A stretch of DNA of 43,326 bases from NCBI GenBank assembly GCA_945871005.1, contig CAMBUJ010000006.1:1-43326 (forward strand), in the 5' to 3' direction. The stretch is from Opitutus sp. GAS368 (lineage in GTDB: Bacteria > Verrucomicrobiota > Verrucomicrobiia > Opitutales > Opitutaceae). Positions 8,269 through 17,317 of this stretch are shown here, in pieces. Position numbers and translations under genes: made by a program. Each line of letters opens with the position of its first letter. Within the stretch, counting starts at the first letter, position 1. A model generated the notes under the pieces. That model was not told the origin of the DNA, searched no databases, and saw only the letters and a list, made by a program, of their open reading frames with translations.

Positions 8269-8961
8269 ATGTTCCCTACCTATGAGTCTTTTAAAAGCCG
8301 GGCTGATGCGTTGCGGGAGCAAATCGACGCCGCCTGCCGGCGCGCCGGTCGCGATTCCTCCTCGGTGGAACTGCTGGCGGTGACCAAAACCCATCCGGCG
8401 GCAGCGGTCGATTATGCCGCCCGCTACGGTCTGCGAGCGGTGGGGGAAAACCGAGTACAAGAGGCACAGGAAAAGCAACCGCACTGCACGGCCAAAATTC
8501 AGTGGGAACTGATCGGCCACCTTCAGTCCAACAAGGCCAAACTGGCGGTCGCCCTCTTTGATCGGGTGCAGAGCGTGGACAGCGAAAAGTTACTCAACCA
8601 ACTCGACGCCGCCGCAGCCGGTTTGGGTAAAACCATGCCGATTCTGCTGCAAATCAACGCCGGGCGCGACCCCGCCAAGTTCGGCGCCGACATCGAGGAT
8701 GCGCCCCGCCTGCTGGAAGCGGCGTTGGGCAAAACCCACCTGCGTCTCGACGGACTGATGACGATCGCGCCGCTTTCGGCCGATCCGGCGGTGGCGGAGC
8801 GCACCTTCCTCACGCTGCGCTCGCTGCGAGACGAACTTGCGACCCGCTTTGGCGTGCCGCTACGCGAACTTTCCATGGGGATGAGTGGCGACTTGGAAGC
8901 CGCGGTGCTCGCCGGCAGCACCCAGGTACGCGTTGGCAGCGCCCTCTACGGGCATCGCTAG
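8269..8961 (+). CDS. YggS/PROSC-family pyridoxal phosphate-binding homeostasis protein
   Basis: A 230-residue TIM-barrel protein that binds PLP without known enzymatic activity and buffers cellular PLP and amino-acid pools in organisms where it has been studied. Lys40 in LLAVTKTHP is the expected PLP Schiff-base lysine. Other family signatures are GENRVQEAQ, WELIGHLQSNKAK, SVDSEKLL, LDGLMTIAP, LSMGMSGDLEAAV (phosphate-binding loop) and VRVGSALYG at the C-terminus. Full length for the family. It is divergent from the LysR gene. Confidence 0.93.
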   Translation: MFPTYESFKSRADALREQIDAACRRAGRDSSSVELLAVTKTHPAAAVDYAARYGLRAVGENRVQEAQEKQPHCTAKIQWELIGHLQSNKAKLAVALFDRVQSVDSEKLLNQLDAAAAGLGKTMPILLQINAGRDPAKFGADIEDAPRLLEAALGKTHLRLDGLMTIAPLSADPAVAERTFLTLRSLRDELATRFGVPLRELSMGMSGDLEAAVLAGSTQVRVGSALYGHR

Positions 8962-8974
8962 GGGCGCACGTCGA

Positions 8975-10069
8975 CTACTCGGTCCGACCCGCGCGCAGTC
9001 GCGTGAAGAGATCGAGATAGGCCTGCGCCTGACGCGAGGGATCAAATGCGGCTCGCGCGAACTCGCGGGCGGCGGCCCCCGCCGCGCTTCGGCGTTCGGG
9101 AGACTCAAGGTAGCCGTGCAACCCCGCCCGAAATCCCTCGGCATCCCCCGGGGCCACCACCACGCCAGTGACCCCGTCCTGAATACACTCACCCACCCCG
9201 CCGGCTGCGTAAGCGACTGCGGGCAAGCCATGGGCCTGCGCCTCGATTAAAAAGTTCGACAGCGATTCGGCCTGGGATGCGAGGACGGCCACATCAGCGG
9301 CCCGATAAAGGGGAACCGGATCGGCCTGAAACCCGAGGAATTTAACCCGTTCAGCCACCCCGAGTCGCAGTGCCGTTGCCTCGCAGTCCGCCCGCGCTGA
9401 ACCGTCCCCAGCCAACCACAGTTGCCACGGCGTTCCCGCCGCCAGTCCGGCGGCAATTTCGATCAACGCACGCTGGTTTTTCTCCGGCCGCAACATCCCC
9501 ACACAAAGCAGCACGAGCGTTTCCGCGGTAGTGCCGAACCGTGCCCGCAGCCCTGTTTCGGGAGACTCCGCCCCTCCTCCCACCGGAGGGAAAACCAGTC
9601 CATTATAAATGACCGAAACGCGGGCGGGCGGCACCGCATGGTCACGCACTAAAACATCTGCCGACTCCGCGCTATTGGCGACGATATGGGCGACGCGGGC
9701 CAGAGAACGGCGAAACAAGAATGGCAGCGCTTTTCCGGTGCGCAGGGTCCCGACCACGGTCGTGGCGGGCAGAGCCTGGGCGAGGCGGCCGGCGTAGCAG
9801 TTGGCCATGCGCCCCATGCACAGGACCACCTCGGGCGCGGCGGCGCGCGCAACCCGTACCAGCCCTGGCGCGAACCAGTTCAGCCCGGTATCAAAACCCT
9901 GCAACACCCGGTGAGGTAGCGTCCCGAGAGTGGACTCGAGGACCCCGCCGGGACGAAAGGTCTCCACCGTAACCTCATGCCCGGAGGTGTGAAACGCGCG
10001 GGCGAGCAACACGGTCTGCCGTTCCGTGCCGCCGCTGCGCAGTCGATCTTGCAGGAGCCAGATTCTCAT
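8975..10069 (-). CDS. GT4-type glycosyltransferase (second gene of pair)
   Basis: A 364-residue GT-B fold glycosyltransferase. The N-terminus MRIWLLQDRLRSGGTERQ has the glycine-rich acceptor-side loop; the C-terminal half shows LLCVGMLRPEKNQRALIEI and the donor-binding region SQAESLSNFLIEAQAHGLP with the E-x7-E pattern. GT4 enzymes move a sugar from a nucleotide-activated donor to a glycan or lipid acceptor with retention; the donor and acceptor here are unknown. The start overlaps the stop of the upstream GT4 gene by 4 bases (ATGA, 10066-10069), so the two are translationally coupled and probably act on the same product. Confidence 0.88.
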   Translation of the reverse strand: MRIWLLQDRLRSGGTERQTVLLARAFHTSGHEVTVETFRPGGVLESTLGTLPHRVLQGFDTGLNWFAPGLVRVARAAAPEVVLCMGRMANCYAGRLAQALPATTVVGTLRTGKALPFLFRRSLARVAHIVANSAESADVLVRDHAVPPARVSVIYNGLVFPPVGGGAESPETGLRARFGTTAETLVLLCVGMLRPEKNQRALIEIAAGLAAGTPWQLWLAGDGSARADCEATALRLGVAERVKFLGFQADPVPLYRAADVAVLASQAESLSNFLIEAQAHGLPAVAYAAGGVGECIQDGVTGVVVAPGDAEGFRAGLHGYLESPERRSAAGAAAREFARAAFDPSRQAQAYLDLFTRLRAGRTE

Positions 10070-11241
10070 TCGTCACCGGGTTCGTCGGGCAATTCGTCGC
10101 CGGGGTGAAACAGCAACTCAGCCGCGCGACTCCAACTGGTGCGGCGGGCCCAACTGCGGCCCGCCTCGCCCATGCGGCGCCGCAGAGAGGGATCCTCGAT
10201 GAGTTGGCGGAATGCCTCGGTCAGCGCGCTCGGATGCTGCGGAGCCACCAGTAAACCCGTTTCGCCCTCAACCACCGCCTCGGCCACCCCGCCGACCCGG
10301 TGCGCCACCACTGGCAAACCGTGGGCGGACGCCTCCAGATAAACCAGCCCGAACCCCTCCACGCTGTGGCCAAAGTCGATGCTGGTGAGCGCGAAAATAT
10401 CGGCGCGCGCATACACCCGCTCCAATTCGTCGTCCGCCACGTTGCCAAAAAAACGCACGCTGGGTCCGGGACGCTTGGCCGCTTTGCGCAGCGTCTTGGC
10501 ATAGCCCCCCTTGTTGGCGCTGCCGGCAATCCAGTATTCCACCCGCTCGGCCAGCCCCGGTGGTAGCGCCTGCAGCGCTTGCAGCGTAAGCAACTGCCCT
10601 TTGCGCGGGTGAATTCGGCCCACGGTTAACACGATGACTTTACCCAAGGCTTCGGCGACTGCGGCGGCCGCCGGTGAGCGCGAGGCCACCGCAAAATCCG
10701 CCCGTAAAGCCCCGGGGGTGAGAAAGGTCTTGGCGTCCGCCTCAGGGAAGCGCTCACACAACAAATTCTTGGTGTAATGGGTCAGCGTGCTGATGCGGAA
10801 GGCGTGACGGATGAGTCGGCGGGTCAGCCAGCGCGTGACCGGGTCGGCGTGAAAACGCAGGATTTCGGAACCGTGAAAGGTCAGCACGATGCGGCGCGGG
10901 CGAAAGGTGCGTAGCGGCAGCAACGACATAAGAGCGAGCATCGGCCCCGGTTCTGGCAGGTAAACGGTGGCGTAGCGCAAGCGCCGGCGTTCGCGAATCA
11001 ACCACACGATGAGTTTGAGTCGGCATGCGAAATTGTGGGAACCGGCCAGCGGCAGGCGGCGCAGGGTAAACGGCCAGACTTTTTCCGGGTGTCCTTCGGC
11101 GCTCTGCGCCCAAACCTCGATGGAATGCCCGAGTGCGGCGCCGGCCCGGGCTACTTCTTCGGTAAAGGTCGCAATGCCCCCACGCTTGGGAAAAAACTCG
11201 TGTGTGATGATAAACACCGAGTGCGGGCCGGAATCATTCAT
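10066..11241 (-). CDS. GT4-type glycosyltransferase (first gene of pair)
   Basis: About 391 residues from ATG 11241 (MNDSGPHSVFIITHEFFPKR). A longer in-frame start at 11271 adds ten unconvincing residues. The GT-B features are FPKRGGIATFTEEVARAG near the N-terminus, LTVGRIHPRKGQLLTLQAL in the second lobe, and the donor-site segment GFGLVYLEASAHGLPVVAHRVGG. It is the first gene of a two-gene minus-strand unit with the GT4 at 8975-10069 and is divergent from the ACP-dehydratase gene at 11417, with 175 bases between starts. The substrate is not deducible; the neighbours suggest a cell-surface glycan or glycolipid. Confidence 0.88.
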   Translation of the reverse strand: MNDSGPHSVFIITHEFFPKRGGIATFTEEVARAGAALGHSIEVWAQSAEGHPEKVWPFTLRRLPLAGSHNFACRLKLIVWLIRERRRLRYATVYLPEPGPMLALMSLLPLRTFRPRRIVLTFHGSEILRFHADPVTRWLTRRLIRHAFRISTLTHYTKNLLCERFPEADAKTFLTPGALRADFAVASRSPAAAAVAEALGKVIVLTVGRIHPRKGQLLTLQALQALPPGLAERVEYWIAGSANKGGYAKTLRKAAKRPGPSVRFFGNVADDELERVYARADIFALTSIDFGHSVEGFGLVYLEASAHGLPVVAHRVGGVAEAVVEGETGLLVAPQHPSALTEAFRQLIEDPSLRRRMGEAGRSWARRTSWSRAAELLFHPGDELPDEPGDE

Positions 11242-11416
11242 GGATTCCCAAGCTCGTCGGCTAAATCCCACCGCTTGGCAAGCCCGCTTACCGCCTGTTG
11301 GACCTAGGGGTCCGCCCTAGGCGGATACACCCATTGCGTTACCAAAATAAAAATCATCGGTCTGATTTCCGTGTTTGTAACATTCGTCCCGCCAAAATTA
11401 CTCTCCCGCGCAACAC

Positions 11417-12352
11417 ATGCCTTCTGCTGCCGCCACCACCACCGCCACCCTTGCCCACACGCCCCTCACCGCCGAGGCCGAAGCCGCAATGCGGGAGAGC
11501 CTGCGGCGCTGTTCCGCCAAAACCATTGAGGCGGCCGTCGCCTACGGACAGACCGGCGCCCCCCAGCACATCCCGGCGATTATTATCGGCATCATCGAAC
11601 GCTTCGTTGAGCCCGAACTGCGCCCCCGCTTGGCGGCCGACTGCGATGACCTGCGCGTGATCGAGGACCTCGGACTCGATTCCCTCACCATGATGGAAAT
11701 CGTCATGCTGGTCGAAGAAGTCACCCGCACCAAGATCGAGAACGACGAACTGCGCGGCCTGGTCACGATCGGCGACATCAAGATTTTCGTGGATTGCCGG
11801 GCCCGCGGCGTACCGCCCCCCGCGCCGGCAAAGTTCATCCTCGGCGACGAGCTGCGCACGCGCATGCCGATTTCCGCGCCCTTCCTGTTTTTGGACGAGG
11901 CCCGGGTCAGCCCGACCCTCGCCACCGCCAGTTACCGCATCACCGGCCAGGAGTTTTTCCTCGCCGGCCACTTTAAGGGCAACCCGGTTATGCCTGCCTC
12001 GATCATGCTGGAGGCGCTCGGCCAACTCGGCGTGCTGCACCTGCTCACCGGCCTCCCGGTGGAAGCCGGCAAAGTTGTGGGTGTCGCCACAATCTTCTTC
12101 GCCTCCACCGACGGCGTACGTTGCCACCGCGTGTGCAAACCCGGTGATGTGCTCACTTTGACCCTCAAGCCGAAACGCCTGAAGGAGCCGCTCGCCGTTT
12201 ACACCGGCAGCATTCGCGTGGGCCAGGACAAGGCGATCAGCGCCGAGGAAATCACCCTAACCTTCGGCATCGTGGACGCCCCGGTGGTCGAGCCCGCGCC
12301 AGCCCCCGCAGCCCCGTCAGCCGAGGCTTCAGCACCCGCGCCGACGGCTTAA
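11417..12352 (+). CDS. Acyl carrier protein fused to FabZ-like 3-hydroxyacyl-ACP dehydratase
   Basis: 311 residues in two domains. The N-terminal ~30-115 is an acyl carrier protein: DLGLDSLTMMEIVML contains Ser89 for the phosphopantetheine arm. Residues ~135-285 are a hot-dog dehydratase: AGHFKGNPVMPASIMLEALGQ carries His185 and Glu199, spaced 14 as in FabZ. The tail is Pro/Ala-rich. The protein would carry an acyl chain and dehydrate 3-hydroxyacyl-ACP. ACP and FabZ are normally separate proteins, so this looks like a dedicated pathway enzyme. The ketoacyl synthase gene follows after 71 bases and a GT4 overlaps that gene, suggesting an operon for an acyl-containing glycan or lipid. Confidence 0.85.
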   Translation: MPSAAATTTATLAHTPLTAEAEAAMRESLRRCSAKTIEAAVAYGQTGAPQHIPAIIIGIIERFVEPELRPRLAADCDDLRVIEDLGLDSLTMMEIVMLVEEVTRTKIENDELRGLVTIGDIKIFVDCRARGVPPPAPAKFILGDELRTRMPISAPFLFLDEARVSPTLATASYRITGQEFFLAGHFKGNPVMPASIMLEALGQLGVLHLLTGLPVEAGKVVGVATIFFASTDGVRCHRVCKPGDVLTLTLKPKRLKEPLAVYTGSIRVGQDKAISAEEITLTFGIVDAPVVEPAPAPAAPSAEASAPAPTA

Positions 12353-12423
12353 TCGAGCCCCCACTTTTGGCGCCATTCGTGCCGCCCAGCCCTCGCGCCC
12401 GGCACCGGAGTTTTTAAAATACC

Positions 12424-13686
12424 ATGCCTCGCATCTTCATCACCGGATTGGGTTTTATCACCAGCATCGGCAACAGCTCGGCTGTTGTGGAGCAGAGCCT
12501 GCGCGAACTCCGGCATGGGTTCGAGCGACACCCCTCGTTCGCCGCCGATAACATTCCGGTCAAAGTCGCCGCACCGGTGCGTGAATTTAAAACCGATGCA
12601 GAGGACCCCGAGGACTGGACGATCCCCGGCGCCTATTCGGTCAAACGCGAGCAACTTCGCAGCCTCAGCCCCAACGCGCTTTACGCCTCTTGCGCGATGC
12701 AACAGGCCATCGCCGATGCGAAACTCTCCCCCGAAGACGTCTCCAACGACGACACCGGCCTGTACGCTGCCTCGGCGGGTTCCCCTGGTATGCTGGCCCG
12801 TCAGGTCAACCGTATGAATCAGCACGGGGTCATGCGCTGCCCCCCGCTTGGCATCGTGGCGAGCATCGCCGGCACGGTTCAGTTCAACTTGGTGGCTCAG
12901 TTTAAAATCAAAGGCGCCTCCACCGGCTTCACCTCGGCGTGCGCCGCCTCGGCGCACGCGATGGGCTTCGCCATCGATGAGATCGCCCTAGGCCGCCAGC
13001 AGCGCATGTTCGTTGTCGGCGCCGAAGATGGTAACGTAGAGACAATCCTACCGTTTGCCGCAATGCGCGCATTGTCGCTCAACCCCGATCCTGAAACCGC
13101 CTCCCGCCCCTTTGATAAAAAACGTGACGGCTTCGTCGGTACGGGCGGCGCCACCGTTCTGGTTTTAGAAAGCGAAGCCGAGGTCCTGCGCCGCGGCGTC
13201 ACCCCCTACGCCGAAGTACTCGGTTGGGGCCAGGCCTCCGACGGACACAACGTCGCTATCCCCCACCCCGAAGGCGCGGGCCTGACCGCAGCCATGCGCA
13301 AAGCGCTCAAAGCCACCGGCATCACCCCGGCCGAGGTGGACCACATCAATGCCCACGGGACCTCGACTCCGATGGGCGATGCCGCCGAGTGCAAAGCTGT
13401 GCGCACGGTGTTTGGCGAACATGCCGCCCGCCTCGCCATGAGCAGCACCAAAGCGCTCACCGGCCACGGCCTTTCCCTGGCGGGTGCGATGGAGGCGGGC
13501 TTCTGCGCCCTGGCGCTCAAACGGGGCTTCATCCCCGGTTCCGCCCACATCAGTGAGCTCGATCCGGCCTGTGCGGGCATAAATATCCCCCGCACCACCC
13601 TGCTGGAACAGCCGCGCATCGTGCTCAACAACAGCAGCGGCTTCGGCGGGGCCAACGTCTGCGTGGTGCTCAAACTCGTGGCGTGA
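12424..13686 (+). CDS. Beta-ketoacyl-ACP synthase family protein (KAS II/FabF-like)
   Basis: A 420-residue thiolase-fold condensing enzyme. The catalytic triad is visible: Cys173 in TSACAASAHA, His311 in NAHGTSTPMGD and His348 in TKALTGHGLSLAGAMEA, with the conserved Lys343. The C-terminal NNSSGFGGANVCVVL is typical. It would extend an acyl chain by decarboxylative condensation with malonyl-ACP. The region around GVMRCPPLGIVASIAGTVQF differs from house-keeping FabF as I remember it, suggesting a specialised paralogue. It sits between the ACP-dehydratase fusion and a GT4 whose GTG start overlaps its stop (13683-13686). No ketoreductase is nearby. Confidence 0.88.
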   Translation: MPRIFITGLGFITSIGNSSAVVEQSLRELRHGFERHPSFAADNIPVKVAAPVREFKTDAEDPEDWTIPGAYSVKREQLRSLSPNALYASCAMQQAIADAKLSPEDVSNDDTGLYAASAGSPGMLARQVNRMNQHGVMRCPPLGIVASIAGTVQFNLVAQFKIKGASTGFTSACAASAHAMGFAIDEIALGRQQRMFVVGAEDGNVETILPFAAMRALSLNPDPETASRPFDKKRDGFVGTGGATVLVLESEAEVLRRGVTPYAEVLGWGQASDGHNVAIPHPEGAGLTAAMRKALKATGITPAEVDHINAHGTSTPMGDAAECKAVRTVFGEHAARLAMSSTKALTGHGLSLAGAMEAGFCALALKRGFIPGSAHISELDPACAGINIPRTTLLEQPRIVLNNSSGFGGANVCVVLKLVA

Positions 13687-14999
13687 AGCAACCGCAAGAA
13701 AAAGGAGCGCAGACTTCCAGGCTGCTCCGTCTGCCAGCTCCCCGAGCAGATTGTAAGTGTGCGCCCCCCCCCGCGGCCGCGCCCGTCATCGCCTACCTAT
13801 TCACCACGTTTCCCAAACCCACCGAAACGTTTCTTCAGCGCGAGGTGACCGGTCTGCAGGCCCTCGGCGTCAACCTTCGGCTATACTCGATGTGGGGCGG
13901 CGGCGGCACTTTTAATGGCCAGCCCGTTACCCGCTTCCCTAAGTGGAAACTCCTCACCCTCGCGATCTGGCTGCCCTGGCTGGCGGCGACCCATCCCCGT
14001 ATTCTCGCCCAACTCAGCCACGGCTTGGCCACCCGGCGCCCGGCCTCGGCCCTCAACTTTTTCGAAAACCTGCTCGGGCTCGGGTTCGGGCTGGTGTACG
14101 CGAAGCATTTTCGCACTGCAAAACCAGCTCACCTCCACGCCGTTTGGGGCGGGGCGCCAGCGGCGAGCGCCTGGCTGCTCCACCAGCTCGACGGCCACCC
14201 CTACAGCGGCGCGGGCCACGCCTATGACCTGTACCAGAACGGTGGAGACCGCTGGCTCAGGGAAAAACTCACCCCCGCCCTCTGGATCCACACTTCCACG
14301 GATATGGGACGACGCACACTGCTGGAAAAAGGTCTGCCCGATGAAAACATCCACGTCATCCGCCGCGGCCTGACCGTCCTGCCTGCACTCAAACCCCTGC
14401 GCACCGAACGCAGCCACACGCCGCTGCGCCTGCTCTGCGTCGCCCGCCTCGTCCCCAAAAAGGGACTCGACCACCAACTGCGCATCTACGCCGCGCTCAA
14501 GGCGGCGGGCGTGCCCTTTGCGGCCCGGATCGCCGGCGAAGGCCCGCTGCGCGCCGCCTTGGAAGCGCAGGTTGCCGCAGCCGATCTGGCGAGCGAAGTC
14601 ACCTTTCTGGGCCACCGTCCGCAGACCGAAATCGCCACTCACCTAGACTGGGCCGATGTACTCCTGCACACCGGGGTGGTCGCCGCCGATGGCGACCGCG
14701 ATGGTTTACCCAACGTGATCCCCGAGGCGATGAGCGCCGGCGTGCTGGTGGTCACCTCGCCTGCTGCCGCTACCACTGAGGCGATCACCGATGGGCTAAC
14801 CGGCCGCGTCTGCCCGGTTGAGGAGCCGGCGAACTGGGTGGAAGCGCTCAGCGCCTTGCGCCACGACGGCGACCCGAAAAACAGCGCCAGCGCCACAGGG
14901 ATGCAACGCGCCGCCCACGCCTGGGTGGAGGCGAACTTCAACGCCCACCACAACGCCGCGCGAATAGCCGCCCTCTATCGCAAGTGCACGGGCTGCTGA
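13683..14999 (+). CDS. GT4-type glycosyltransferase coupled to the ketoacyl synthase
   Basis: 438 residues from a GTG start overlapping the upstream stop by 4 bases. The first ~33 residues are basic, Pro/Ala-rich and non-conserved, then APVIAYLFTTFPKPTETFLQ begins the GT-B fold. The second lobe shows LLCVARLVPKKGLDHQLRI, ARIAGEGPLRAALE, and the donor-site segment GLPNVIPEAMSAGVLVVTS. This resembles colanic-acid/exopolysaccharide GT4 enzymes of the WcaL/AmsK type that begin with the FPxxSETFI-like motif. The tight coupling to a condensing enzyme is the unusual point: sugar transfer and acyl synthesis are probably part of one product. Confidence 0.85.
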   Translation: MKQPQEKGAQTSRLLRLPAPRADCKCAPPPAAAPVIAYLFTTFPKPTETFLQREVTGLQALGVNLRLYSMWGGGGTFNGQPVTRFPKWKLLTLAIWLPWLAATHPRILAQLSHGLATRRPASALNFFENLLGLGFGLVYAKHFRTAKPAHLHAVWGGAPAASAWLLHQLDGHPYSGAGHAYDLYQNGGDRWLREKLTPALWIHTSTDMGRRTLLEKGLPDENIHVIRRGLTVLPALKPLRTERSHTPLRLLCVARLVPKKGLDHQLRIYAALKAAGVPFAARIAGEGPLRAALEAQVAAADLASEVTFLGHRPQTEIATHLDWADVLLHTGVVAADGDRDGLPNVIPEAMSAGVLVVTSPAAATTEAITDGLTGRVCPVEEPANWVEALSALRHDGDPKNSASATGMQRAAHAWVEANFNAHHNAARIAALYRKCTGC

Positions 15000-15033
15000 A
15001 CCCCCGCGCCGGCCCGTCCACCCGCCCTACCTC

Positions 15034-16887
15034 TCAGCGCACCACCTGCACCGACTCGGGGTGTTCCGGATCGAGTTCGAGAGCGCGATCGAACTCGGGT
15101 GCGCGGACCCGAATGGCCAGCTTACCCGCCGGCGTAAAATCGACCGTGAGCCGCGTGTTCGCAAGACCCTCGTCATTGGGGGCGATGAGCCAAACATTGG
15201 TCACTGGACCACTCACCTGTTGAGTAAAAACGGAGCAGGAGGCAGGAGTTTTAAAATTGAACCGGTCGCTGTGCCAGCCCTGAACCGGTTGGCTCGCGCC
15301 CCGCACCACCTGCCAATCGCCCGCGGCGGCGCTGGAAGCCATTTGCATGCGCAGTGACCCTGCGCCGAAGCGTCCAACCTGGCCCGTGGCCGCATCAGCT
15401 GGAAGCACGTCACACCCCGGTGCCCAATGCCAAAGCGTCGTCAAGGCAACGGGCTTAAACGCCACGACTCGGTCCACCACCACCCACCCGAGGTTGCGCA
15501 GGTGAATCACCACGCGACGCCAATCCCCGGCGCGCGGGTCTGCAGGAGTGGCAAAGGTGGCGTCACCGTAGGCGACATCAATGTCTCCCTGGGCGAAAAA
15601 CCGGCCGAGTACGTTGCCCCGACCGACCCTGGCAGGGCCTTGATCCGCGCCCCGGCCATCGATCAACACCCCGTTGTGCCCGGTGGGACCGGCGAAGTAG
15701 TCACGCCACGGACCCGGCCGGTAGGTGTAGCGGCCGTTATCGACCAGAAACTCGCGGGTTCCGACGGATACCGAAAGATGCAGCCGGTCGGCGTGGTCGT
15801 GATCGGTGCCCCGCGGCCCCGTATCAAAAAAGGCCCACAAGGTGGCGGCAGCGGGCCCTGACCGGCTGCGGAAAACCGCCTGGCTTGCGTAGGGAAACCA
15901 GTGGCTGCGCTGATCCTCGGCGGCCAGATCGGGAGCGTACTCGCGCAGCAGCCGCATGAGATTTTCCTGATCGGAATCATTATTCAGTGGGCTGCCGCCA
16001 CTGGGCTGCATGACTGCGGCGAGGTAGGCCCAAAGTGTGCGCACCCGCGGTCGCCACACGGCGACCAGATCGTTGCGGCCGGCGGTTTCCAACAACGTGA
16101 GGAGACGCTGAAACGTGAGCGCCACTCCTCGTTGATAATGAGCGGAAAGTTCAGTGTGGGTACCGTCTGGATAAACCTGTTCGGCGTAGCTGCGTTGTAA
16201 TTGGCCCAGGCTGTACTGTAGCCATTCCTCAGCCTCGGCGTCGGCGGTGAACACCAGGCTGAGTTGGGCGAGTGCAAGCATCTCGGTGATGAGGTGGTTG
16301 CCGGCGAGGGCGTGGTGATGACGCAACTGTTCGCCGTGGGCATGGATGCTGGCGAAAAAACGCTCGCGCCGTTCCGGGGTGAACGCGGGATGCGCGCCCA
16401 GTTGCAGGTAAACAAAGGTCCAGCTATCCAGAATGCGTCGGGCCGCCTCCAGGGGACGCCACGCTGCGGAAAAGGAAATCCGCCCAGGGGCCGGGTGTTG
16501 CCGGATCCAATCATCGAGGGTGGCAAAGGTGAACTCGGCGTAACGGTCGTCGCGGGTGCGCAGATACGCCTGGCTAGTGGAGGTAAAAAAACTCTGGCGG
16601 TTAAAAAACCAAGCCCACTCCGGGTCGTTGCGCGGGCCTTGGTCGGCCCAGTCAAAACCGCCGTCGGGCCGGCGCGCCGCCACGCCTTGCACCCCTTGCA
16701 GCGTAAAAGTGTCTCGCAATGCCTGATCGGCTTCGGCGAGCGTCGCGTCGTCGGCCGGTCCGGCCACCGTCAGAATTGGCTCCCACGCCACCGCCGCTTC
16801 GGTGGCGGCGTTAAGGCGGGGCAAGACGGCGAGCAGCAGCGCCGCCAACCGGAACCCGGGACGGCAACGCTTACGACTCGGTGCCAC
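15034..16887 (-). CDS. Secreted heparinase II/III-family polysaccharide lyase-like protein
   Basis: 617 residues with a signal peptide (basic start, then LAALLLAVLPRLNAA). The middle is an alpha-toroid domain: RPLEAARR, GNHLITEMLALAQLSLV and YPDGTHTELSAHYQ, the latter with the Tyr/Glu/His residues typical of the family's active-site region. DTGPRGTDHDHADRLHLSV begins the C-terminal beta-sheet domain and supplies the second conserved His. Family members cleave acidic polysaccharides (heparin, heparan, alginate) by beta-elimination; here it may trim or degrade the glycan made by the surrounding glycosyltransferases. It overlaps the small upstream membrane-protein gene by 17 bases and converges on the GT4 at 14999. 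Confidence 0.85.
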   Translation of the reverse strand: MAPSRKRCRPGFRLAALLLAVLPRLNAATEAAVAWEPILTVAGPADDATLAEADQALRDTFTLQGVQGVAARRPDGGFDWADQGPRNDPEWAWFFNRQSFFTSTSQAYLRTRDDRYAEFTFATLDDWIRQHPAPGRISFSAAWRPLEAARRILDSWTFVYLQLGAHPAFTPERRERFFASIHAHGEQLRHHHALAGNHLITEMLALAQLSLVFTADAEAEEWLQYSLGQLQRSYAEQVYPDGTHTELSAHYQRGVALTFQRLLTLLETAGRNDLVAVWRPRVRTLWAYLAAVMQPSGGSPLNNDSDQENLMRLLREYAPDLAAEDQRSHWFPYASQAVFRSRSGPAAATLWAFFDTGPRGTDHDHADRLHLSVSVGTREFLVDNGRYTYRPGPWRDYFAGPTGHNGVLIDGRGADQGPARVGRGNVLGRFFAQGDIDVAYGDATFATPADPRAGDWRRVVIHLRNLGWVVVDRVVAFKPVALTTLWHWAPGCDVLPADAATGQVGRFGAGSLRMQMASSAAAGDWQVVRGASQPVQGWHSDRFNFKTPASCSVFTQQVSGPVTNVWLIAPNDEGLANTRLTVDFTPAGKLAIRVRAPEFDRALELDPEHPESVQVVR

Positions 16888-17107
16888 GGGCGAGCAAACG
16901 GGCGAGGGGGCGGGCGAAACCGGCGAGGGACAGCGAGACCGCGATTCCCACGAGGGGGCGGGCGAGCTGTTGTTTCACAAAGAAGCCGGCGTAACTCGGG
17001 TTAAAGGCGTCGAAAGACTGCACGAGATTCGCCAACAAGCTGGCGAGGTTCACGACCACGCCGCAAAGGGCCAGCAGACGCACGAGCAGGAGGGCATGGC
17101 GATACAT
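16871..17107 (-). CDS. Small two-span membrane protein upstream of the heparinase-like gene
   Basis: 78 residues starting MYRHALLLVRLLALCG. Two hydrophobic segments (~5-27 and ~50-68) are separated by NLVQSFDAFNPSYAGFFVKQQ, and the tail is Arg-rich. Its 3' end overlaps the start of the heparinase-like gene by 17 bases, so the pair is likely translated together. I do not recognise a family. It may be an unrelated small envelope protein or an accessory of the lyase. Confidence 0.6.
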   Translation of the reverse strand: MYRHALLLVRLLALCGVVVNLASLLANLVQSFDAFNPSYAGFFVKQQLARPLVGIAVSLSLAGFARPLARLLARGTES

Positions 17108-17185
17108 GGGGCCGACTCAAACGCGCCCGGGCCCGAGCGTCATCATTAAAAACAAGCGTCAACTAAAGCGACCGGCCGGCCAGCA

Positions 17186-17270
17186 CGGAACGCCGAGCTC
17201 CAGCTCGGGCCTGAACCGGTGGTTGGCCTGTGCCCCCCCTCAGACCCGAGCGTGAGCTCGGCGCTCCACC
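17186..17270. repeat. Palindromic GAGCTC-containing intergenic repeat
   Basis: GGAACGCCGAGCTCCAGCTC is followed ~50 bases on by CCGAGCGTGAGCTCGGCGCT, each partly self-complementary and together forming a larger inverted repeat. Related sequences lie at 38856-38935, 39404-39514 and 40894-40962. Because it is repetitive DNA, the in-frame codons it would add to the downstream gene are unlikely to be real. Confidence 0.7.
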
Positions 17271-17317
17271 GCAAAAACGCATCGCTTCGCCCGCAGGCGC
17301 TTGTCCATGGTGGCGGG

